Source of the DNA: Vesta saturnalis | Lineage: Eukaryota > Arthropoda > Insecta > Coleoptera > Lampyridae | Length of the DNA: 64,000 nucleotides | Assembly: GCA_036346205.1 (NCBI GenBank) | Contig: JARFJB010000655.1 | Location: 1,242,501 to 1,306,500, forward strand | Direction of reading: 5' to 3' | Part shown: piece by piece, positions 55,005-64,000 of the stretch | Layout: every line of letters begins with the position of its first letter | How positions within the stretch are numbered: position 1 is the stretch's first letter | Made by a program: the position numbers and the translations under genes | The notes under the pieces: generated by a model | The model's database searches: none | Told to the model about the DNA's origin: nothing | The model's input: the letters and a program-made list of their open reading frames with translations, nothing else

Positions 55005-56540
55005 TTCTTACTCGAAAAGATGGTGAATTGTCGTCTTATAAACGTACTGGAGAACGACTCTCTAATATCCCAACATCAAACCGGATTCAGGAGAGGACAC
55101 AGCACACTGGATGGACTGGCTTTCATGGAGTTCCATGTACGCAAAGCTTTCTAGGAACCAACACATGGTTTACTATCTTGAGAATTTGACCTTCGTGGAG
55201 GCACAACATAGTCAAGAAGCTATACGAATGGGTCTAAGAGCAACCTACCTCAAGTTGTCCAGCTTCCTCGAAGGAAGAACATTAGTGACAAGAGTTGTAA
55301 CGTCGTGTCCTCAGAATACAGCATGGAAAAGTACCACAGGGTCCGTCCTGAGTGCTACACTTTTTATCGTGGCCGTCAACGATTTAATCGAATCTATACG
55401 GGAGCCGCCGCTACCATGTATGCAGATGACCTGGTGGTATTTTATGCATCTACTTATACAAGAAATCGAATGCAACCCAAGACGGACTAAATAGTTGGTA
55501 GACGCTGCGACTAGTAGATTTTCGCTTTCAGTCGAGACGACGATCGCCGTACACTTTTGCAGGCTTAGACACGAACATCAGAATGACACAAAATGAAAGA
55601 CGAAACTATACGATATGGGAGTGTTAAAATCATAATATTTGATCCAAGTTGTACTTAAAACATATCCAGCTCGAAACGAAGTGCAAGAAGAGACTGGGCC
55701 TGCTAAGTGTATGTCGAATATTCGATGGGAGCGGACACTGATACGCTGTTAAACTTATAGGCCTTCATCATGTCAAATATGGGTATTGCTCGCAGGTATA
55801 CGGCTGGCTAGACCTTTCCATCTTAAGCGACTAGAAAAATTCACAGCACTGGAAGCAGGTTCACTGGGTACCTTCACAACGAGCCCTGTGGAACACGTTG
55901 AGGCAAACATACCTCCACTATCACTGAGAATCAAGCGATGCCTATAAAGTACGGAATATCACTAAAAACAAAACCTAGACATAAACTACATGAGGTGATA
56001 AAACATCGATACGGAAGAATACGAGAGGAAACCTACCGCCACAAGACCGGGGTTAGTAAAGATGATAGAAGTCAAAGAGTTAAACCTGCACTGTTTCAGT
56101 GAACTAGCGATAAGCATAGAAGAGAAGAAACATTTGAAATCCACAAGAGAAACTGAAAAATTGTGGAAAGATCGATGGAAAATAGTAAACACTCAACTAA
56201 GAACGATAAAGCCAGAGCCAGCGCCGAGAGAACAAGAAAGATGGGACTCACGAGGAAAGAGCAGACGATTTACAAAGATTGAGGATAACACACGAATTTA
56301 AGCATTTGTGCCTTCTAAGAAGCACAAAACATGTGTGACCTGCCTTGTTCCTATAACAGTGGACATGTAATACGTGTCCAAGTATGCAAGAACGCAAGGA
56401 TGCGATGTTAGGACACATTGGCATGCTGAAGAAGAGGAATTGATAGCCAAGATCATGAAATATCTAGATGAGGTGGAATGAAGAACAAGGTGTAGACAAA
56501 GGATGAAGAAGACAAGAGACATCATACCTAGCGTTTAAAA
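55005..56540 (+). pseudogene. Non-LTR retrotransposon RT and C-terminal part, decayed
   Basis: Across frames the plus strand reads KMVNCRLINVLENDSLISQ, HQTGFRRGHSTLDGLAF (RT fingers), FMEFHVRKAF, NVVSSEYSME, FIVAVNDLIESI, MYADDLVVFYAST (about 55420-55458, catalytic YADD intact), ETKCKKRLGLLSVCRIFDG, SLRIKRCL, and a late THEFKHLCLLRSTKHVCD-like segment near 56290-56330 that recalls the C-terminal RxxxxxxTH...C motif of Jockey/I-type elements. Many frameshifts. No RNase H motif was seen between. The 5' edge at about 55005 starts in mid-RT, so it is truncated or joined to other sequence. Confidence 0.72.
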
Positions 56541-56582
56541 CCAGTGAATAAGCTAATGACCTCAGAAGTCGAAGCTATATAT

Positions 56583-56692
56583 AAAAAAAAATAATAATAA
56601 TAATAATTATTATTATTATTATTACTATTATTATAGTAATAATAATAACAATAGCAATAATAATAATAGTAATAACAATACCACTGATCTAT
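56583..56692. repeat. (ATA/ATT)n trinucleotide repeat, partly palindromic
   Basis: AATAATAAT switches to ATTATTATT and back through TTATAGTAATAAT, so the tract can self-pair. It separates the two non-LTR relics. Confidence 0.9.
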
Positions 56693-56734
56693 GGTGAACT
56701 TTCGGTTGGTATCTTATTTAGGAAAAGAAGGGAA

Positions 56735-58815
56735 CCTAAGCAAATACCAAGCAGGCTTCAGGAAAAACTATTCAACAGCAGCTACTATATCTAGATTACA
56801 TTATTAACGAGGCTTTCACAAATGCCCAACACGAAACTGCAGTTTTCTTTGATATTCAGAAAGCTTACGACACGGTATGGAGATACGGGGTTCTCAAAAA
56901 ATTGCACAATTGGAACTTCAGGGAAAACTTATCTAAATTTATAGATAATTATTATAAGTTTTTGTTATCAACGAATAAGTTCAAAGGTAAATATGTAATT
57001 AAAAATTATTATTAATTTTTATTAAATACATAAATAAAAGTTTACCTCGAGTAGGATTTGAACCTACGACCTGTACTTTTGACATCAGTTCTATATACAT
57101 AAAGACAAAGTTTACATCGATTGGGGCTTGAACCTTGATGGCGCAGTTGGTTAGCGCGGTACTCTAGCAAAATACAGGTCATAGGTTGAAATTACTGAAA
57201 ACTTTTATTTGTATTTAATAAAAATTATAAAATTTTAAATTTATAATAGTTTTCTTAAAACCCCTATTCAAGTAAAAATAGGAAGAACGGTATCCCCAAA
57301 GTTCTATAGTAAGCGTAAATTATTATCGCCATGAATAATATAGCGGACAGCATCACCCAGAATACTAAAGCTCTACTATATGTCGACGATTCTGTATAAT
57401 TAGAACAGAAAGAATTTGCAAGAAATCGATACTTTCAACAAGATATAGACAAAATATCGGAAGAAGCTGAATTGAGAGGCTTTACTTTTTCCAATACTAA
57501 AACTAAAAGAATCCATTTTAGTAGGCTTCGACATCCGCATGATGTACCATTATTACACTTAAAACGAGTCCCAATACCAATTGTAAGATATAGCACTTTT
57601 AAACACTGATAACAAATTTACCTGTGTAAAGCATATAAACAACCTAGTTACAAAATGCAAAATTACCACCAACAGGATAAGAGTGCTAGGCAACTACACA
57701 AAGAGAGTCGATAAAGAAACGTTGTCCAGAATTATAAATGCTTTTATAAGAAATAAGCAGCATATGGTTCAAAAGTGTACAGAACAGCGTCGAAATTCCA
57801 TACGAAAACATTAAGTCCGTATGGAATAAAGCAATGCTTATAGCAACCGGCGCATTCCGTATATCACCACTAGACAGTCTCAACGTACAAAACAACTCCT
57901 TGTCATTAGACCTAAAATTTGAACAGCACAGACTAAATCATGGAGTAAAGCGATGCGCTAAGCCAAATCATTTCCTTTCCGAACTCATCAGGAACCCCAC
58001 ACTTCACATCAGATACGACTGGCAGCAAACATGCACTCACTATACCTGAAATTGTGAATCCCCACAAAAGCCTCAAGGCTGAAAATCTTCTCGCTCTTAA
58101 CTTCTAGGAATCTAAATGTGGCAAATTGCAATGGGAGTTGACACCACCCAAAATTCATAAATCCGATATGCAGATGTGGAACAAGAGCAAAACAAACCCC
58201 ATGTAAGTTGCAACCTGGTATAGCAAGAAAATGAAGGGATGCGCAATATCAAATGGAAATATTACATCAGTTCGGAGATTCAGGGATTCACATCTTAGAA
58301 AGTTTAGAACACGCGGCAATGTTGAAGGCATTAGAAATGTACAAAAACAAGACGACACAAATTACCACAATTATCTGTTGCCTACAAACAATAAAGTCAC
58401 TATGTGATATATTTACTGAAAACCCTTTAATAAGAAGAGTAATAGAGGTATGGAATGAGCTGAATAGATCCCGAAAAAGAGATAATATGTAAAAATGGAA
58501 AAACCAATGGTCTACGGTACAAACACAATTTAAGTTAGTGCAACCAAATTCAACCAAACAGTGTGTGAGCAACACAACGTTAAAACGAAAAGATCAAGTT
58601 GTAATAACACGATCACGCATAGGTTATACTAGAATCACCCACAGCTACATACTACTTAAACAAAGGCAAAGATATCAATAGACGAATACTACAGCAACTA
58701 GGATGTCAACTGCAATCATATAGGACAAAGCATAGTATAACTGGAATGCACATGTTGTCGAACAGCAATGACTTTCCAAACATCCTTACTTACATTAAAG
58801 AAATATAATTAACGC
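56735..58815 (+). pseudogene. I-clade-like non-LTR retrotransposon (RT + RNase H), split
   Basis: The plus strand gives YQAGFRKNYSTAATI, AVFFDIQKAYDTVWRYG (RT motif A, about 56830-56890) and NLSKFIDN. A SINE dimer interrupts here. It resumes with IQVKIGRTVSPKFYS, AMNNIADSITQNTK, ALLYVDDSV (catalytic YVDD, about 57368-57395), GFTFSNTKTKRIHF, CVKHINNLVTKCK and WNKAMLIATGAFRISPLDS. An RNase H-like segment follows (HILESLEHAAMLKALEMYKN, 58288-58350; ENPLIRRVIEVWNELNRS), then TRSRIGYTRITHSYILLKQ, the C-terminal RIGHTRxTH motif, and NSNDFPNILTYIKEI. RT plus RNase H suggests the I group. Numerous stops and frameshifts make it inactive. Confidence 0.75.
56949..57236. mobile_element. Palindromic tRNA-derived SINE dimer, copy 2
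   Basis: The right half has the A-box region TGGCGCAGTTGGTTAGCGCG (57139-57158) followed by a B-box-like GGTTGAAATTAC (about 57185). The left half is inverted and carries GGATTTGAACC (57054-57064), the reverse complement of a perfect B box, next to the same tail. Edges match copy 1 at 7.7 kb (ATAAGTTTTTGTTAT start; AT-rich end). It sits inside the RT of the I-like relic and duplicates AAATTTATA (56935-56943 and 57237-57245), so the reading of the RT repeats its KFI..N codons. This shows the inverted dimer integrated as one unit. Confidence 0.72.
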
Positions 58816-59244
58816 TTACTCAGAGAAAGCATAATAGGAAAACACCCCTAAACGAGAAAGAAGCTTATTCTAAATGAAGAAAAAAACCATTGTTGTAGAC
58901 TCCACTTCTCTATGGATCAAAATATCACGACGATAAAAAAATTGCGAGAGACGCTTTTAATTTCAGTGATAGTGCATTCATTAATATCAAAGATCAGAAA
59001 TATTATTGAAGTTTTTACGCATAATGAATATAGGTGACTTAAGTAGAAGATTAGTATTTGCCGTAGAACAGTTAAAGGTAACTAAAGATCGAGAGGAGAA
59101 ACGTGGAACATGAAACAGAAAAGAAGATAATAGATACGGACAGTCAATTTTTCCATGTAACACGTGGTACAAAAATATAACCAGTCTCATCTTTCTAGTA
59201 ATTAAAGGTATTAAAGGACACCTTGGGCCATTTATTTTGACGTC
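58816..59244. other. Noncoding stretch
   Basis: Downstream of the I-like relic. No motif recognised. Confidence 0.45.
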
Positions 59245-59525
59245 ACAAACACGTGGGACCGGATTTTTCAACCTTAAATTTTACTCGCCTTAACGTGTAG
59301 GACGGATTTTACCCTATTTTTAACATACGTTGAGAGCATTTTAACCCTAAAATTATTTTATAAATTGGTGAGACCGTATTTTCTTTCAAGGCCCTTTCAA
59401 AATTATTTTTACTTGCGAACGTGTGAACCGTGTTTTAACCCTATTTTTTACAAGTGTAACCGTTTTTTCAACCCCTAATTAAAGTTTTGTTTTAATGGCA
59501 TACGTGAAACCGATTTATTACCTTA
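59245..59525. repeat. Degenerate minisatellite, about 32-50 bp period
   Basis: A unit of the form ACGTGNNACCGNNTTTTNAACCC recurs with errors at about 59251, 59296, 59327, 59368, 59418, 59453 and 59502, each followed by an A/T-rich spacer. No coding content. Confidence 0.6.
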
Positions 59526-59529
59526 TTTT

Positions 59530-60860
59530 GAGATGGTGATCTTTTAATTATTTTTAAATATAATATGTCTTTAATTTTTTTTATATAATTATCCTAGGAA
59601 ATTCTTAATCATAGCTTTAAAGATTATGATCTTTAATTATTTATTAAAATTAATTATTTTAGCCCTGGAAATATTAAAGATATTTATTTAATTTTGTGTT
59701 TTACTATTAACAAAAAACTTTTTATCAGATATTATTAAAGAATTGTTAAATAATAATAATGTACAATTGACTGTATTCATTTTAATTTAAATTACTATTT
59801 TTGAAATCAATGAATTGTTATTACATTTAAAACCATTACAGGTTGTAATTTATTTTAGGTTAACTTAAGGTTATTTGGTGGTATTAAGGTTCTGAATATT
59901 AAACAGTTTTAGTTAGGCAAATCAACGATAAATGTTAAATTGCATAATTAATAAGATATTATTATTAAAATTATCGACCTTTCTTTAAAATGGCCACATC
60001 TATTGGATGATCTTTACCTTTAAAACGTTGTATTTCTAATAAATTCTTTCAAACACTTAATTCAACTTTTTAGTTCGCCCCTGGTAAAACGTAACCTAAC
60101 CACAAGTGTAGACTTATTTATTGGTTGAAATGCAAATTATGTTGTTCTAACTTAACTTACAGCGTGTTTGAGTTACAAATTGTTTTAATAAAGAGGTTCT
60201 TTAAAGGTTAGGACGTATCATCTGCGCCCTGTTTGATAAAAATTGATTTTAGGCCACTAGTGGGTTAGCTAAATAAATTTTCGAAGATGGAAATGCACAC
60301 CTTCTCTTTGCTCTTTCTGTTTCCTTCCTTCTTTTTTCTCACCCGGACAAATAAATCTTTTAATAATTAAACAAATCACGTTGATCTAAGAAAAACTCAA
60401 TCAATCAGCGAATTAGTCTTACATTGCGGAAATTAGATTACCAGCAAACTGAATGCACTAAAGTCTAATAAATATGACGTGAAATATAAATAATTTCACC
60501 CTATCAAGATGCATGTAGCAGTCCTCTAAACGTCACCACCTATACATTAGAACATCATATCTGATTTATTGCATGTTAATTACAACACAAACAAAACAAT
60601 TTCAATTGTAACGTGTTCATTAAAGCTGTAAAACCCATTAAAAGTATAATTACTATATAAACATAGAGTTAAAAAAATTAACATGAAGAATATCAAACTG
60701 ATATAAGGAAAAAAAGGCAAAAGGTTTTAATGGTTTTTTTACTAATAACAATAACTATAAGTTTAAAACCGTGCGTACCTGCAATTTTGTAGACTATCTT
60801 ATACGTTAACCGTTGTAATATATATTTAAACTTTATCGCATTTTGTTAGCTATTTCAGTA
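59530..60860. other. Noncoding AT-rich stretch
   Basis: No gene or repeat recognised. Confidence 0.5.
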
Positions 60861-60863
60861 AAA

Positions 60864-60912
60864 ATATATATATATATATATATATTATATATAATATATA
60901 TTATATATATAT
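60864..60912. repeat. (TA)n tract with TATTATA/TATAATA phase changes
   Basis: TA repeat that shifts phase three times, giving a nested palindrome. Confidence 0.9.
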
Positions 60913-63900
60913 TAAAATTAATACGTTACCTTTAAATTTTTCCTTGTCCATTGTTAAATGAGATTTTTTAAACGTGTTACTAAACACATTTGTGTGTGAA
61001 TTAAACTGTTTACCTGTCATTAATATTTTGAAGTTACAGAAATGTTGTTTTCCTTTACTTTCTTCCCTTTTTTTTTGTGTTTTTTTGTTTCTTCAGTACG
61101 TCTCATTAACCAGTGTTAACATTAATACTTTTTACGCTACTGTATTATTACTGGATGGGATTATTCTTAATTTATTGTTTTTCGTTTGAGCTCTGAAATC
61201 TACACCGTTCGAAATTTGCTCTTTTCGTTCAAAAGCTATATTGGTACTTAGTGCATAATGCGGTACGCTACAGTGCTACGATTATTGATGTTTTTTTTGC
61301 ATGAGATTTTTGAATGAAACAGCTGTATATTTTTTGAAAAGCTATAACATTCCGAGACCGGTTTTGAATACCAGTCTATTTGCGCCTTGAACGATTATAT
61401 TGTAACCTATAAAGCAAGGGTAATAACCCTAATGTTTATAGACATTAATTACAAGGGAGAGGTTTAGCTCTAAAATTAACTGGTTTAACCGGCCTGGAAA
61501 TTGAAGCTTCAAATCTTTAGCTGTTTCAAAAGTTGTACGTATTCATTCCTTAATTTTTATCGCATTCCTTTGAGACTGTATACTTTTCTAATCAAAAAAG
61601 AATCTTCAAACTGGTTGATACGTTTAAGCCAAAACACATTAGCTGTTAAGTTCACCTCTTATTATTTACATGAGCCTATCTTATATAATAATACATCTGT
61701 AAACTAATTAAATAATATTGACTGGTATAGCAAGCAACTTAAATTATTAGCTTTTAAAAATTTGTGTAAATTAAAATTTTGATACATGTTTAGAACAGGT
61801 CATACCAAAAATTAATGACATAGAACGAGGTTTAACACCACCAAGTGGTTAAGAGACACGTTGAAACCAGTTAACAAGAGAGCGAAGAAAAACCAAAGGA
61901 ACGAATTTTATAATATAAATATATAATTATAAGTTTTACATTGATATTGATTTCAAAAGAAAATAAAATTACAATTAAGGGCAAAATCCTCAAAATATAA
62001 GAGGATTTAAACAATAATTTTAAAAAGAAAAGAAAAGGGTAAAGCTGTTAATTAAATTAAATAAATGTTTTTGTTGTTTAAAATAAATAAATAGTAATAT
62101 TTTTTAAACGTTTAAGGTTTCCTTCAAAATTTTGGGTTAAAAATTTTTTTTCACGTCTATTTAATTAATTTTGCACGTTTACAAGTTTCCGCAAACTGTT
62201 TCTTTTCGGTTTTGGTTGGGTTTTATCTTGATTTGCGTGTTTGTTTTAATTTGATTTTAATTTTTGGGTTGGAAGGAGAACGTGGAGGTTCTTTTTTGTT
62301 TGTTTGCCTAGTGGGTTCTTTTTATTGGCGCGTGTCGTTTTTCGCCTCTTTTGTTTTTTTTTGGGGTGGGTGTGTGTTGTTGTTTGCTAGGGCGTGCTGC
62401 TCTACCGGTCTATGGTTGGTTCACACCTTGCGGCGAAGGCCGGCAAGTTGCGGCTGTGTCGTCAAGCCTCCATTGGAAATACCGTTTTGGTAAAGTACCT
62501 GCGTGTTGCAATGGGTGTTTTTTTTATCCTTTTAAAACAGTTGCTGTCATTTGTAATTAGGGGCACTTTTTTTGCCAAAGACCTTAATAAAATTAACCCT
62601 GTTCCTAACCAGCCCCATAAATTAAATGTTTAATTAGCTTTTTATAATGTAATTTATTTTGACAAATAGCTAATTAAAGTAAAAAGGGAAATAACAGCAA
62701 TGTGTTTTTATTAACCTAATCAATTTAAACAATTTAACCTGTTAAACCAAGTTTAATTTAAAATTAATGTCCATTAAATAAATTCTTAAACTTTAGGGTT
62801 AATTAATTTAAAATATTAAAATATAATCCTTTAAAGGTTCAGATTAAGAACCTGGTAATTAAAAATTTTTGATCTCAATTTATATTTTTTAAAAATACCT
62901 TCCAAAAGGGTTATAAAAATCCTTCAGATGCCAAAAAATCAAAACTTTAATAGGTTGAAACCGGCTAATTTGTTATTAAACCACAAGTAACTTTTTGAAA
63001 ATTCGAAAAGAAAGATTTCAACGGGATATTTAATAAAATAATTAAATTTGAAAATCCCACCTATGTAATAATAAAATAGTTACAAAGTTAAAAATTTAAG
63101 TAAAATGGTCCCACTGGGGTTTTGAGTTTTAATGAAGATTCAATTTTAGTAAATTTTCCTTGAACAATTTTAAAATAATTTGGTTTTAAAATTAAAATTT
63201 TTGTAGTTAAATTAATTATTAAATATAATTAAGGTTTTTTGATTTTTCTAAAATAAGTTAATGACAGGATGAATCATGATATTCATCCAATTCCAAAAAG
63301 GGTTTTAATAACACGTTTATAAAAACATTTAAATATGGTAGCTTTGAAAAGGAAAAATTTTAAAGGTAAGGGTAATTTAAATTTTTAAAATTTATTTTTT
63401 AATATTAATTTATTATTTTTTGATATTTCTAATAAAAATCCAAATAAAGAATTTTAAATATTATTAATTTTCACAGGTTAACTTTCAAAAATAACTTAAA
63501 AAATAACAAATACCACCTTTTAAATTTTAATTTAATTTTAATTTAATTATGTTTTTAATAAGTAATTAAATTACTAAATGGTTTTTAGGTTAAGGAAACG
63601 TTACAAAGAAATAGTTTTGGGAAATGTAATTAAAAACATGCAAATTTAAATAAGAATTATAAAGTTTAAATTTGGTGGTGTGTTTAAAAACCCTGTATAA
63701 ATAAAGGAATGAATTGGGTTAAGGAAATTTTTATTTTAAATTTCACGTCATATTTTAATTAATTTAGATATTCGTTTTAATTGGAACTAGATTTTTCCCA
63801 AAATGTTAAACAATAAATTTCGGTATTATTTTTTATGGAATTGACAAATTTTTTGAATTTATTAATTAAAATTAATATTTTGGGTTTATTAAAAAAAAAG

Positions 63901-64000
63901 AAACGATTGGAAAGAAGGTGGCATTTCACCGAAAATTTATTTGCTATCGCCAAACTAGAGGCGTAAAATTTCAATTTTTACTAAGACGCCAACCCTAATA
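60913..64000. other. Noncoding region to the window end
   Basis: No protein motif. A GC-richer patch at 62190-62500 holds overlapping ORFs on the plus strand without a family, rich in aromatic and hydrophobic residues, and is probably not coding. From 62.6 to 64 kb the sequence is very AT-rich with TTTAAAATTT-type words like those at 48.5-53 kb. Confidence 0.5.

Noticed and set aside
57117..57200. Possible functional tRNA gene
   Set aside because: The A and B boxes are tRNA-like, but the acceptor stem does not pair and the unit is followed by an AT-rich SINE tail; it is better read as a SINE.
62212..62633. Overlapping hydrophobic and Cys-rich plus-strand ORFs
   Set aside because: Three overlapping frames compete, none has a recognised motif, and the region is flanked by AT-rich noncoding DNA.

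Overview
The window looks like nuclear DNA of an insect. A beetle-like, AT-rich, transposon-laden genome is plausible, but this is inference. The grounds are one host-type gene with 47-50 bp GT-AG introns, many TE classes common in insects (R1-, I- and Jockey-type non-LTR elements, Penelope, Crypton, Tc1/mariner, pogo, Polinton-type integrase), long (TA)n tracts, and no operons or bacterial signals. Nearly all recognisable coding sequence is broken mobile-element sequence. The exception is a partial SLC5-family sodium/solute symporter gene on the minus strand at about 31.1-33.5 kb.

Layout. 0-9.5 kb: pogo-like transposase fragment, a MITE beside a (TA)n tract, Polinton-type integrase fragment, 105-bp tandem repeat, two mariner-like/DUF4817-type relics, a palindromic tRNA-derived SINE dimer, and a three-exon Crypton tyrosine recombinase that has lost its HxxR active-site segment. 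9.5-15.8 kb: mostly unannotatable noncoding DNA, then a (TA)n tract bounded by inverted repeats. 16.3-21.65 kb: an almost complete R1-like non-LTR retrotransposon (minus strand) with a 12-bp target-site duplication, many lesions and a 5' truncation. 21.7-30.3 kb: mariner end, Penelope-like fragment, mariner-type MITE, degenerate minisatellite, internally deleted Tc1-like element embedded in (TA)n, and a G-rich island. 31-33.5 kb: SLC5 gene invaded by a second palindromic SINE dimer. 34-36.3 kb: repeats and a pogo-like transposase pseudogene lacking its central catalytic motif.

37.3-42.3 kb: a 5-kb inverted repeat with arms of about 1.35 kb and a 2.3-kb loop; no coding content was recognised. 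44-46 kb: a decayed Jockey-like element. 46-53 kb: very AT-rich, ORF-poor, skewed sequence. 53.05-53.47 kb: a 10-bp satellite with a sharp right edge. 53.5-55 kb: normal-composition DNA with hairpin-bearing tandem repeats. 55-58.8 kb: two decayed non-LTR elements, the second split by another palindromic SINE dimer with a TSD. 59-64 kb: degenerate repeats and AT-rich DNA.

The recurring theme is inverted (foldback) architecture at several scales: palindromic tRNA-SINE dimers (three loci, two families), MITEs, a foldback around (TA)n, and the 5-kb inverted repeat. Calls rest on reading translated motifs by eye; no database search was possible.
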